This document shows positions 48,201 through 64,000 of a DNA stretch of 64,000 nt, in pieces. The stretch's first letter is position 1, and each line of letters begins with the position of its first letter. The notes beneath the pieces were generated by a model, which saw only the letters and a list, made by a program, of their open reading frames with translations, ran no database searches and was not told where the DNA came from. This DNA comes from Prinia subflava (taxonomy: Eukaryota; Chordata; Aves; Passeriformes; Cisticolidae): NCBI RefSeq assembly GCF_021018805.1, contig NC_086251.1, positions 19,201,098 to 19,265,097 on the forward strand, written 5' to 3'. The position numbers were made by a program, and so were the translations under genes.

Positions 48201-51200
48201 GGGGTGCAGTTTGCCAACTTCAAAATCTGATTGGTTTTGCAAGGTGGTTTTCAGTCCCTTTCTTCTGATAGGAGGGAAGCACCATTTAAGCCCTGATTCA
48301 GTGTGGTAATTTATATGCCAAAACCCAGTGACTTGTTGACTGCAGTTGAATTGCATTTAATTAAGTTCTGCCTAGAAAGCTTGGTGGTGAAGCTTGCAGC
48401 TACTGTGCTTACATACACAGTAAGAGCAGAAAGTGGATTTTATGTGCTCTCTTGGGTCTGGTGCTTCTGGCTGCTGGACTGGATGGACTGTTAGTGGCTT
48501 ATACATTTACATCATAGCTTTGCTGGAGCTTTGACTTTTGCTCTGCTTTGTTCCAGCTCGTTTCTTTGGTGTAGCGAAGTGCAGTTCAGTTTAGGGACAG
48601 AATTGGTGCAAGTGCTGTGAAATTATCATTTGATGTTAGTCTCTTTTTCACCCTGCCCCTCCTTCGTTTCTGCCTTGAAAGTCTGGAGTTAAGGTTTAAA
48701 ACCAGCCATGGGGGGAAGACACTGGAGCATCTCTGAAGAACTAAAGTAACCCACAAGTCTGTCCAAGGTCTGCTTTTTGTTTAGAGCTTCTGTTGTGCTG
48801 CTTGGTTACTTTTGTTTTTAAAGAGTATCGATTTGTAATAGCTGCTTAGCAGTGAATTTTGCTCACAAGGACTTTTTTTTTCTCCCATTAACTCTTTAGG
48901 AATTCATGTTTTCATTTTCTTTTACAGCCTCAGTGCTGTTAGACTTTTATTGACCTGTTGCAATGCAAGCAGGATATAAAACTCCTAAGATGGCAGATCT
49001 CAGCCCGAAAATGTGATCGATGTAATGTGTACAAAGATACTGGTTTTGATATTTTTAGTGTCTTACAACTGTTATGGCGTGCCCTGGCCCAGGGGTATTT
49101 AAAACTTTGTAATTTACATTTAAAAACAGCACCACCAGCAAGAAAATCAACCAAACAAAACCTACCCAAATGCCTGCCTTGGGCTCTTCATTGTTATTCA
49201 GTGTGCATCTTTTCAGCTGGCTTCAAAAACTAGGAGGCATAATAGCACAGGTAGTAGCAGACTGAGATTCTTTGCTTAGTCTACTTATTTTTCTGAAATA
49301 TTATTTGGGCTAAATACTGGGGGTTTTTAAATGGTGAAATGAAAACGGTAGGGATTGTTAATATACTGGACACCTGAAAATAAGTTTTAATTGAAAAACA
49401 AACCAGTCATGAACTGTCATTTGAAAGTGCTTGTTGTTTTTTTTTTATTGAGCTCAGTAAGAGATATGAACTCTTGAGCATTCTTTAAAACATAAATTTA
49501 GGAAAGCATTTCTTTCCCCCCTACAGAAATAATATGTCAGTTACTGCTCCAGGCTCCTGAATTAAGGTTAATTTAAATTAGGATGAATCAAATCAGTTCC
49601 TACATATAAACTCTTAAAGCATGCAGGCTGATTTCTTTTTCTCAGAAGCCACTTGGAGCTTTTTGTCATTTTTTCCCCCTGTCCATAAAGTTCCAATCAG
49701 AAGTGTCTGCTCCTTGTGCAAGAGTTGATCCTGTGTACTGGAGGCATTTGGAAGCTGTAAGGCCTAATGATTCCTTCAGGACATTACCAAAATCTTTAAT
49801 TTCTTCACTGTTTTTCCTGGATTGCTCTTTCTCTGATGAACCAGCTAGTGCAAGCAGATTTCATCACTTTTGACAGGAGACTAATATTGTTAATCAGATC
49901 CATGGGTTATTTCAAGGATAGTTAACCTTTGTCTTTTTCTTCATCACTAATCATACCAAGGCAGCTTTCCTGCTGCCCCAAAGTTTTCTCTTTACTAAGT
50001 TTACTCTTATTAGTTCCAGTTAAGTTTGCAGTGCTGGTTTAGCTAAGTTTGTGTCATTCTTTTCATAATAATCATGGTCATTCCTTTTCTCTAGGATTTA
50101 TAACTTGTGCAAAAAAAAATCTGTCTTAGGTGACTCTGTGTTCCAGCCAGGACACTGTATTTTTAACTTGGTTTGAACTAGCTTTGTCACTCAAAATAGA
50201 GGAGGGCAAAAAAGGGGAAAACTTGACACTTGGTGCATTCTTGAAAATCCCTCACAGGCATGCAGTTAACACACAACATTTTATGGCCTGTTAGAATCTC
50301 ATGTCCAGTGCTGTGTTGTGCCTTATGCTGCCAGAAAATGTCAATAGCGCCTAGATGTTAGAGTGGAGAAGGGTGGGAGAAGAGGGATGGAAAGGATTGC
50401 CCTAGCTAGTTGTAGAGTCAAAGGTGAGTGACTTGCCATGGGGCAGTGGCTGAGAAATGCCTCTTTCTCTGGTGGCTTCAGCTGCCTGGTTGCTGCCTTT
50501 ATTTGCTCCCGTTTAGGCACCACTGCTGCAGGAACATTGGTAACACTGATCATTGCTAAGATGACTGAAAAGTTTTGGGTGTTCTCGATTCGTTTCCTTG
50601 TAGAACGCTAGTGCCAACACCAGGGGTGGGCACTGGGGAGGAAGTGCTCCATTTGGCAGTGGCATGGCTATAAATGGGCTGCTTAGACCAGAGAGGATCC
50701 CTCCTGCTGCAGGAGCAGCCGATCTCTGCTTACATTGATTTTACAATTCAGGGTCTTGATGTGCTGGGAGATCCCCAAACCAGAGCAAGTTTCCTAGAAT
50801 TCATGGCTATTCAGCACCTGCTGCCCGATGAAAGGACAGAAGCCTCTTTGAAAAGGAGAGGGGCGTTAAATGGATGCAAAAATTGTATTTGCTGTTCCAT
50901 GGCTTGGCATGCACTCCTGTGATGGACCACAGGGGCTCTGTGGAGCACCCAGAGGGAAGGAAACCTTTACCTCTTTAGGTATTTGATTACTTCAGAGACT
51001 CAGTATACTCTGAAAAGTTAATTGAGAAGATCAGCTTTATGATACTTGAGGGTTTGCAGAGACACGCTGTAGTCAGGCGAAGATGGTGATAGGGCATGTT
51101 GCTTTAAAAAAGTCCAAACTGGGAGAGAAGTGCTGTGAAAGAAGGCTGCCTGCATTCAGATTGTTCTCCATGTAGCCTAAGTGCATCTTCATCCTGCTTA

Positions 51201-53807
51201 CCCCTTCCTTTATGGTGCAGTTACTTTGCTAATACCATGCAGTATTAAACCTTTGAATAACATTGAGCTTGGTGCCTGCTACTGAGCTGAAATGTAGAGA
51301 TGCACTTTTCCTGTTGCAAGTTCGTGTGTGAATTTTAATTTACTGCTTTTGTACGGCAGTTTCTGTGAGGCCAAGGGTAACACACATCACCTATGAAATT
51401 AAACAATGCTATTTTTTGGGAAGAGGCTCTTGAGTTGGAGCTCATTTAATATCATAGAAAAGCCATAAGGACCCTTTGGCTTACAGATTTTTTTTTTCCT
51501 TCATTTGAATGCATTGAGACTGCAGGCTGAAATCTTTATGGAAGGCTTGAGGAGAGGAATTTTCTTCTGTGATAATTTAGGGGATGTTTTTTCATCCTTT
51601 TAACCCGCGTTAAAGGTTTAGTAGGACTTAACTAGTTTTGTCCCCTTCACTTTTTCTTTTAGGTAACTTTCATGGGATTTTACCTTTTGGTCTAAGCTCT
51701 TTTTTAGTCTGCACTAACACATTTCAATAGCCACATGATAAGGCCCAAAGTCACTTCTAATAGCCACGTTTTTCCTCATTCAAAGTCTATCTTTTGTTGG
51801 TTTTTATTCCTGTAGAGTTGGTTGCAGGTGGTGCAAGCTAGTGCAGATGAGCTGGATCAGACAACGGATTTGACCTGACCAAAAATGAGTATTGGGCCAT
51901 ATCACTTTCACAGCGTGATTGGGCAGCTGGTTGTGCAGACAGGTTTTTTATGTCGGCTTTTCTCTGTCTTTAGTTGTTTGTCGATAGCTGCTTCCCCACA
52001 CAGTCTGAGTTCCCACAAATTACAGCCTGACTTACTAAGGAAAACCAAAATGAGTGGCAATTTACATTCATAGGTTGTCCTGTGAACTGGGGCAGCTCTC
52101 AGCTGCTGCTGCTTTTTCAGGAGCAGTCAGTCTGTCCTGGTTGCTGGAGCCGGGGAAGATTTGGAAAGGCATCTGGGGACATGAGTGTGCCTCAGCCACT
52201 CTAACGTGAGCTGTCACAGAAACCTGAGGACTCACCTGCGTGGAAGTTTTTCATTTCAGCTAGAAAACTTGTTTGATCCTCACACTCAGGTGTATGTGTG
52301 TTGTGATACAAGTGAGCAGTTTGTATCTGTCTCTCTATCTGTGTGGTTATCTATATTCCCCTCTTTAGTGGAGTAAAGTGCTCATGGTTATATATGCTGC
52401 TGTGTAGGAGCTGTGACTGCCCTGGAACTGGAGAGGTGCCTAAACTGGGGTGAGGATGCACACGGAGATCAGAGCATTTTAAGGTCAAGTGTGTTGGGAG
52501 GGCATTTGCTGGTGATGACTGTAGAGCTGCTTGTTCCTCCTTGGCTGAAATTGTGGCCCCAGCTGCAGGTAAAGCAACTCCAGAGCCTGTGCAGTCTGCA
52601 GGAGGGGAGACTGCCCTGCAGAGGAACATGGCAGCAATTACCAATGTAGTCCCTACATCATCCCTGAAGTGTACAACATTCTCTCTCATAAAGCGTGAAG
52701 CTTTTTTGGTATAAGTGTGTTTTCACAATCCAAATTAATTTACTTCCCTCATAGTTCCTACTGTGATTGCATAGTGAGTGCTGTCTTCTTCAGGGCAGCT
52801 AAGGGTCTGGGATAATCCAGGTTATGAAGCATCTGGCTGAGATTTGTGCAGGACTGAAGAGCTGTCTCTCTACGGTGCTTTTCTGGAGCTCCAGTGTCAG
52901 GAGGCCTTAGCTCGGGTGCAGCTCCGTGTGCTTGCCCAGCTGGTGCCCAGCTGGTGCTCCTGTTGGTCTGATCCTGTTGGGGAACCCGGGGAGGGGATGG
53001 ATCCAGTGCACAGACACCTGGTTGTGTTTGGGAGCTTCCTCGGGGCAGAGGCTTTCTCACACAGCCCCCTGCCCCAGATGGCTGTAGTGGCACTGGGAAA
53101 GCAGTGTCGTTTCTCTGGCCAGCCTGGGGCAGCTGAGGAGGAGTTGGCTGTGTTGTGTTTGCATGTTGAATTTGCAAGCTGGATATGTGATGCTGTGCAA
53201 TGTTTACCAGCTGTGAACTGGCTGACCTCTCCTCACCAGACCATTTCTCTTGTAACTGTACAATCTCAACTTTGCATGCAGATGTTGTGTGATTTGCCAC
53301 ACTTTGGTCTGATCCTTTCCAATTGGTACATGCTGTTAATGTCTATTCAGGCTACTTAAATTGCCCATAGGTGGAGTGACAGGGAAGCTGGGACATGGAT
53401 GGGAATGGGGGAAAAATATCCAGAAATTTAATATCTTTCTAAGTCTTCATGGGAACTTCAAGTTCACAATTTATTTTTTGACACAAACAAATTTCAGGAC
53501 ACTTGATTTTGTTTTTCTCTATGGATTTGTAAAAGGAGGTTAAGCTGTGGTCATTGCATACTTGGATAGGTAATTAGTTGCTTCAGAGTGTGATTTAGGA
53601 TATTAACTTCTAATAACTGACCACACAAGGATGGTACTCCATTGTAACTGCTTATAACAATCGGGTACTGCTCAGCAGTGGAAGAGAATGGTAAATACAT
53701 TACACAGAGGCAAAGCTTGTGAGATGATTTCATTAAGGACTTACTTTGTGCCCTGTGGGCCTGGGGTTTGATTTACTTTAATAAGTGTGTTAAAGCTTTG
53801 GGAGTAA

Positions 53808-57765
<3,958 letters not shown>

Positions 57766-57962
57766 GCAAAAAGTTGTTGAGGGCAGCCTTACGCATCCCT
57801 TTGCCCTGACGCTGTCTGGGGACACTCTGTACTGGACGGACTGGCAGACGCGCTCCATCCACGCCTGCAACAAGCGGACGGGAGAGAAGAGGAGGGAGAT
57901 CCTGTCTGCCCTCTACTCGCCCATGGACATCCAGGTCCTGAGCCCGGAGCGGCAGCCCTACT
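57766..57962 (+). CDS. LRP5: LRP5 exon 4 (propeller 1, last blades)
   Basis: 197 nt between AAAAAG and a T|GTACGT donor, phase 2 in and phase 1 out. It encodes [20 protein letters not shown] and then a Cys- and basic-rich strand, ending at the conserved [15 protein letters not shown] turn that closes propeller 1. With human exon-1 length, the Ala of PFAL is Ala242 and the Thr of YWTD is Thr253; both are high-bone-mass positions and both are conserved here. The exon is strongly GC-rich compared with flanking introns. The acceptor has a short A-run between the pyrimidine tract and the AG, which is slightly weak. Confidence 0.96.
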
Positions 57963-60044
57963 GTACGTCCTGCTTCCCCTCAAACCCCTGCGTGCCTGTC
58001 GGGGAAAACCTTACCAGAGGAGTGGTTACTGTGGAGTTCCAAAGCTTTGCACACTTGTCAGAGGGTTGGTTGTGGTGCCTCAAGTTTTAGCTTTTTTTCA
58101 GATTCTGTGCTAACTAGGGGTGTAATTCTGAGCCTGGTATTAAGTGCCAGTAAGCTCTCTTCACAGAGTGGGGAGACAAAACAAATCCTTTTCCTGCTGA
58201 GGACCAAGGACAACTTTCAGGCCCAAAAGCATAAACAACAGTGAAGGGAGAAACAAGGATGAGACCTCACAACCTGAAGTTGTAATTGGACAATTAAACC
58301 CCACTATGCAAATGGACCAAAACTTATAAAAGTGTGAGACCTTGTGACCAGTGGTCCGTTTTTTGTGGCCATTTTTAGTCCACATTGGGTTGTAGCCCTG
58401 GTCAGGTCCTTCTCTGCCCAAGGTGTACCCTAAGGGCCTTTCAATCAATACCTACTTTATTTTCTGGCTCTGTCCAGTCTCTGTTTCTGGTCGTCATTCA
58501 AGGCATCAGTTGCTCAAGGTAGAAGTGCTTGAATCCTGTGCTTTGAGTATTCCGGCCCAAACTGGTGTGAGCTCACTTAACTGTCCCAGTTGGCAGCAAA
58601 ATCCAAAATCCAGTGCAGCACTTCAGTGCCTTTTTTTTGAACGAGAGTGGTACCAGCTTACCTGGCATCTTTTTAATGCCATTGCTTTAAAGACAACTGT
58701 AAGAAATGCTTATAACTACTTTTTTTTTTTTAATAAGTAAAATAGCCACAAAATATATAATGTTCATGTTGTACTTATAAGTGCCATTTTTGCAGTCCAG
58801 CCTTGATTATGGTTGTCTTCAATACATATCAAATAGTTTGTGAAAGTGTTAGTATGGAAGGGTTTTAATTTTGAGCTTTCATATGAATACATATGTGCCT
58901 CTATTTTTCTATATATTCTCTGGTGCTACTTGCAAGGAAGTAGAGTATTGAAAATTGAGTAGAGCTGCATATATTTTGTATTTACATGTGATTCTGTGTG
59001 ACAGCCAGTCTACGTTTTGGAGTTCTTTTTAGGATTGTGAGAATGGGACTTAAAAGCAGTGTTGAAAAATGTATATAATTGAGTAGCTCTGGGAAGAATC
59101 AAGTGTTGTCCAGAGGAAATACTCTTGCCCTTTGGACTGGCTTCTTTCTTGATGCCAATTGTAAAATCTGTTTCCCTAAAGATAACATTTGTTATTTCAA
59201 TGAAGTTTATACGATGTGAGTAAATAGACCTGAAAGTAAACAAAAGGAATTTGGAGATCATCTTGGGGATGGAACATGGGCAAGTTTTCCTTGAGGTTGC
59301 TGGGTATGCACAGCACCCTGGTCTATCTCACAGCTCCAGATAAGAGTTTGTCTGTGCTGAATTCTTGTCATTGCTTTTAGCTCCAGGAATGTCCCAGCCT
59401 AGGGTCATAGTATTTGAGTCAGTCACAAAGAAAATACAGCACATAGAGAAAGAGCATATGCTGAAAATAGCTCAGATGCCATTGACTTCATTAAGATCAG
59501 GCTTGGATTCCTTCCTCACCATTTTTTTTGCTCTGTGAGTGTCAGTGGAAGTAACAAAAGTCAAATTAGGCAGACATTTTGTGCCTTTATAATAATGTGC
59601 TTTTATGTTTCAGATGATGATTCAAACTACAGAAATCTTGCAAAAGTTACAAATATATTTTATAAATGGCAATGTTTCTCCATAGTTATTTATTAATATG
59701 ATTTCATGTCTTGCTGCCATTTTTTCCCCCATCTAAAGGAGAAAGGAGTGTTCAGTTGTTGTGTGTCCATCTCTGTCCTGTACATGCAACAGTACTGTAA
59801 TGTAGGAATTGTACGAATTGTTATGTTTTCTTTTCTTCCATAGAACTGGTCATCCCATTTAGATGCCCCTAGAGTTAAGATGCTGGGGAGGGGGTGCAAT
59901 CAAGTATTTTATATTGTGATTCCTCTGGTTTTTAGCACGAAAGCTTATGCCAGTCATTTGGGAGCTACAATTTCTTCCTCATGGAGAAAACAGGATTTAT
60001 GGGTTTCTAGAACAATTAGAATAAATCTGTTTTGTTTCTTGAAG
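57963..60044 (+). other. LRP5: LRP5 intron 4
   Basis: 2,082 bp, from GTACGT to a TTGTTTCTTGAAG acceptor. The left part contains a solo LTR at about 58.15-58.51 kb; the rest is AT-rich, with a T-run at about 58721-58731. No other feature is supported. Confidence 0.9.
58150..58510 (+). mobile_element. solo avian ERV LTR, sense to LRP5
   Basis: It contains, in order, an A-rich segment, the stretch GGACAATTAAACCCCACTATG, a TATAAAA box at 58325-58331, CAGTGGTCCGTTTTTTGTGG, CATTTTTAGTCCACATTGGG, a decayed polyadenylation region (CAATCAATACC near 58443-58453) and TTATTTTCTGGCTCTGTCC. The TATA to poly(A)-region spacing of about 115 bp and the layout fit a short retroviral LTR; I recall similar LTRs in bird genomes. 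No internal retroviral sequence adjoins it. The left end is uncertain, and I see no clear target duplication. Confidence 0.6.
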
Positions 60045-60176
60045 TTCACACTCCATGTGAAGAAAACAACGGTGGTTGCTCCCATCTGTGCCTGCTGTCT
60101 CCGAGGGACCCCTTCTACAGCTGTGCCTGTCCCACTGGTGTGCAGCTGGAAGATGATGGCAGGACGTGCAAAGCAG
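60045..60176 (+). CDS. LRP5: LRP5 exon 5 (EGF-like module 1)
   Basis: 132 nt from a TTGAAG acceptor to a G|GTAGGA donor, phase 1 in and out. It encodes a complete six-cysteine EGF-like module, with NNGGCSHLC, a CAC pair and a final Cys in GRTCKAG. The module packs under propeller 1 and links it to propeller 2. The exon length equals the vertebrate exon 5 length as I recall it. The acceptor AG is preceded by GA and a mediocre pyrimidine tract. Confidence 0.96.
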
Positions 60177-63100
60177 GTAGGAACTTGGCTTTCTTCTGCA
60201 GTCACAGTGTTGGCGTGGTTTGGGTTCACTGCTGATCCTTGAAGAAGTGGGTTGAGAGGAGCAGCCTGGTACACTGAATGTCATTTTACATCCAAACCTC
60301 CCACCAAGCTACCAAAGACAGTGATTTTTATGAACGAAAGTAATCCCTTGTAGTAGAAATCAGAGAATTTTGTCTGTATTTAGGGTTGCCACTTCTCTGT
60401 AGAAATGAAGCACTTGTGTGGAACCCATTGCTGAAGGACTTTATTAGAAGTAAGTTAATGTATGACATCTTCCTATTTGTACAATGGAGAAACTTCTGCT
60501 GCTTCCTATTCACTGTCCAGAAGAGATCTATGATAAAGTGGTGGTGGCTGAGTTGTTGAGATCACTGAGAAAATACTGTTCTAGGTGAGTTGTCCATGTC
60601 CCTGAGAAATAGGAGAGGGTTGTGTGTCACCAATAAAAAGCTGTTTAGAGAGTATAGCTAGAGTATATCCTTTAATTAGAAAGTGTAAATAGATGCATAT
60701 TTTGTATCCACAGGTTGAATGAGCCTGGTGGTATACTTTGAAAACTTGTTTTTTTTCATTGATTGAGAAGTCTCTTTTAAAGATGCATCTTACAGAAGCA
60801 GGCAGCTGACACTGATACGGTGGTAGAACACTAGGAGGTAAGGTTTTGGAGAGTGTTCTGCTGACTCTGCTGCCTGTCTCCAGTGTGCTTATGAGTCTGG
60901 TCGAATAATAAAATCTTTTTCTGATGGGGCTTGATTCCTCTGTGTACTAGAGCAAGCATAAGAGATGCCTTTCATTTGAGAACTAGAAAACACAATTTAA
61001 ACACTGAATCTCCAGGGTTTAAGGGCCGGCTTTATTAGCTCATCCTGCTGTAATTGGAAGGCTTATAAGGTAGTTTAGCAGCTGCTAAGAGACTTTTCCC
61101 TTTACTCCTTCCAGCTTTGGAAAGTTTCTCTTTCGCAGCTTTTAAGCAAACCTCACTGAATGCTCAGGACAACCTTTTAAGACGTTCATATTGACCTCGT
61201 GTTTCTGGCAGCAGGAATGAAGTTCACCCTGCTTTTGGCACTTTGGCAGATAGCACAAGCAGGACCGACTGCTTATACTGTGCTTTCACCTTTCCATTGT
61301 CAGGCCAGACAGTCTGCCAAGGGCTTGCTGTCAGAGGAGGGCAAAAAAGTGGGATGAGAACAGGAAATCTGGTTTTGCATAAGAATGCGGCTTTTTGGTT
61401 CAGTTTTATGGATTATTTCTTTCCCAAGCTCCACTTCTTTTGTTGCCCTGTCTGCTTTATGCCAACATCCATGTGCTTCTCTTTCCCATCTTACTAATTA
61501 ACTCCTTGGTTGCGAGGAGCTGACTTTTTGTTCTCCACACGAGCCCTTTGTAGAGATGTTGTACCAGGAGCTGCAGATCCACGGGTGTTCACCACCTCTT
61601 CATTTTGTTCCCTGTTGGCTTGGGCAGAGGTGCAAAAGTACAGAATCACTTGGGCAAATGAGCTTCTTTGACTTCAGTCTGTTAAGTGAATCACACAAAA
61701 GCTGCTTCAGGTTTATCTGCAGAAGGGAAAAGCATTCTGTTCTCAAAATCCCTGTCCACATGGGGAGTTTACTGGTTCAAATATAACTATATAATGTTAC
61801 TGTATGTATCTGTCAGAAAGAATTTTTGAGCGGAAAAGCCCTGGGGTGCTTCGGTAGCACTCTTAAATATTGAATTTTAGCTCTCTTGAATATTGAAGTG
61901 TACGTACATTGGTAATGTTCAAATGAGAGCACTCCGTAGCTCTTTACAAATGATAAAGAGCCTAGATAATTAACAAAAAATATGAATTCAAGGACAGGCT
62001 GTGCTAGTATTTGCCTTGCTGAATTACATCTGTGTGTAATGAAACTCTGAAACTTTGGATTTTTATACTTTGACTAAACTAACCATTGATATGCTGGAAC
62101 CTTAAGTATTGTGCCTGTGTTAAAATAAAAGTTCACTGTCCTGTTTTTTTAGTTTTTGGTGTTGATTCATTCTTGCTTTCAGGTGATACCTGTCACCTCT
62201 TTTGAGCAAATTGACCTTCCTCGTGCTTCTCACTTTCCACAGTGCACATGAATTTATCTGTTTCTCACCCCAGCTCTGGTGCAGCTTTGGTATAATTTGT
62301 ACCACTTAAAATGAATATTTCCAGATAAAATGGAGCTGGATCCTTGCACCCTGTTCTGCTTTTGTGGAGCAGGTTTGTTTTTCTTTGCTGGGCAAAGCTG
62401 CAGTCTCAAAACATTGGATGACTCCCCCTGCTTTTTCCTTCCTTTTGTGACTTGACCATGTGGTTCAGTTTAATGACTTTCAGGGAAGTCTAGATGTTTT
62501 TTGTGTATCTTGCCAGCTAACTGTGATTAAACCCTGATCCCAATCTCTTGTACAGCAGCTCTGTGTGTGCATCCTTCCAAGACTGAGCTGGTTTTTGTAA
62601 ACAGCACTCAGCAGCATGTTTCTCCTGTGTTTCTGGAAAATACATAATTTCTTTCTGCTGTGTTCAGTGTCAGTGGCATACAGCTATCACTGCAGACCTT
62701 CTGAAGGAATGTCAAAAGCCTCCTTTTTTTTGTAAGTGGATATATTTCCTGTAAGTGGTCACTCTGACTTCCTAAATTCCCTCTGCCTGTCAGTGTTGCA
62801 TTCCCAAAGGTTCTTACTCTCACTGCACACAATGTTCTGATCTCGTATTATCAAGTTAGTCAAATTAGTCAAAATATATGAACTAGAATTAGTTGGATAG
62901 TATTTTAAAACCTATTATCCATGGTTGATACCTGAAAAATATTTTCAATGTTATGCACCTCGCAGTCCCAAGTCTTTATTACTTGGCTCTATGGCTATGA
63001 AGCTGTAGTACGTGGGATAAACTAGACTTCATCTAATGTTCTTCTTTATTCTATATTTTTACATTCAGCAAGAGTGCTCAGAGTTACACAACGTCAGAAT

Positions 63101-64000
63101 TAGTCCAGATCCATGTAGCTTCTGGAAGCTTCTGGAAGCTGTGTGCCCCTAGTTATAAAAAAAATATTTTTTGGGATTTTGTTTAGCTTCTCATTAAATA
63201 TGTAATGCTTGCTGCAATATATAGATAAAATATTTCAGTTAATGCTACAGAATTTTACTTCAGTCATTATGCAAATTCATTGCAGCAATTTGACATGGCC
63301 TGGATACCATTAATTCTTGATCCATTTTACATACCTAAATTCCTCTCTAACCAAACTTAAGTCTCTACTAAGAGGAACCTTTTTTTTACTTGCTTATATG
63401 TAAAAACACAAACCAAAACAAGCCAAGACTTTCTGTGACACTGGAACCTCTTAGAGATTTAATTTTACTCTGATTTATTGTCTTTCCATTGGTGTTGGGA
63501 AAGGTCATGATTCTGTTGCCTCTTGTGTTTGAAAGCAATGTGAGAGGCCTCTTGGTAAGAAGGCATAAGGGTGGTTGAGGTCTCGGTGTATTTGCATGCC
63601 ATGCAGAGAGCAGATGACAAATGTGATATCCAAGTTTGCCATAGTTTTGGAGAAAAGTTTTTTGCTATTTTAAAGCTTGCACAAAGGAGTGATGCCTGGA
63701 AATAAGGGCAGTGCCAGCTGAAGTATATTCCTTCAATACACTAGATATTGGCTCAGTGTAGATGTAAGCCAGAGGGTGTCTGGATGATGTTCTTGTTCAT
63801 AGGGTTTAGTTTTAGGTAGTCCTGGAAAGAACAGGCAGTTGAACTCAATAGTCCTTTACAACTTCAGATATTCTATGGTTTTAAGTAGACCAAGCAAAAT
63901 TGTCTCTTGGAAGGGCTATAAAAACCATAAATGAGCCTCTGCCATAGCTGAAGACAAAGAATTTGGCTGCAAAAGCAACCATATATTTAGAGTACTTTAG
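60177..64000 (+). other. LRP5: LRP5 intron 5 (partial)
   Basis: Starts GTAGGA and runs past the window edge; the next expected exon (first part of propeller 2) is not reached. Contents are AT-rich intron, an 11-bp repeat GCTTCTGGAAG near 63118-63138, and a CR1 3' end at about 63.77-63.89 kb. Nothing else can be named. Confidence 0.85.
63768..63885 (+). mobile_element. CR1 LINE 3' tail fragment
   Basis: Sequence from AGAGGGTGTCTGGATGATGT through TTTAGTTTTAGGTAGTCCTGG and TTGAACTCAATAGTCCTTTAC to GATATTCTATGG follows the terminal part of a CR1 subfamily, ending at a single octamer. A short, old copy. Confidence 0.7.

Noticed and set aside
47992..48356. Open frames of about 105 codons on both strands
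   Set aside because: Produced by the A/C-rich low-complexity tract; residues are Lys/Gln runs or their Phe/Trp/Cys counterparts.
52758..53300. 180-codon minus-strand open frame
   Set aside because: Overlaps a similar-sized + strand frame, is intronic, and shows no recognisable domain or gene context.

Overview
The window is vertebrate genomic DNA, almost certainly from a bird. The evidence is CR1 LINE 3' ends with the typical octamer tail, avian-type LTR remnants, and exons encoding a protein extremely close to vertebrate LRP5. I cannot name the species; a songbird is my best guess, from the LTR remnants only.

Host gene. The whole window lies inside LRP5 (the Wnt co-receptor low-density lipoprotein receptor-related protein 5), read on the + strand. 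Four coding exons are present: exon 2 (39556-39952), exon 3 (53918-54115), exon 4 (57766-57962) and exon 5 (60045-60176). Their lengths of 397, 198, 197 and 132 nt and their splice phases all fit together. They encode the start of the mature ectodomain, the first YWTD beta-propeller and the first EGF-like module. Exon 1 (signal peptide) is upstream of the window and exon 6 onward is downstream. Intron 1 occupies everything from base 1 to 39555; introns 2 to 4 are about 14.0, 3.65 and 2.1 kb; intron 5 runs off the right edge.

Provirus. Intron 1 carries a 10.4-kb endogenous retrovirus at 15010-25428, inserted antisense to LRP5. It is complete: a GCACT target duplication on each side, two LTRs (735 and 746 bp), a tRNA-Pro-type primer binding site, a 1.5-kb leader, and open gag, pol and env frames with a polypurine tract just after env. 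Gag (one zinc knuckle, two PPxY motifs) is followed in frame by pol across a single UAG, the gammaretrovirus arrangement, with a potential stem or pseudoknot just downstream. Pol has protease, reverse transcriptase, RNase H and integrase with all the catalytic residues I looked for. Env has a signal peptide, CWIC, a furin-type RKRR site, a C-X7-CC motif and a membrane anchor. The LTRs differ by one substitution and one 11-bp tandem duplication, so the insertion is very young and may be polymorphic.

Other repeats. A degenerate LTR lies at about 6.3-6.9 kb, CR1 fragments at about 33.8-34.3, 47.05-47.28 and 63.77-63.89 kb, and a solo LTR with a TATA box sits in intron 4 about 200 bp after exon 4. 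The remaining intron sequence is AT-rich, with no RNA gene or further coding exon that I can support. The most noteworthy item is the nearly pristine class-I (gammaretrovirus-like) provirus.
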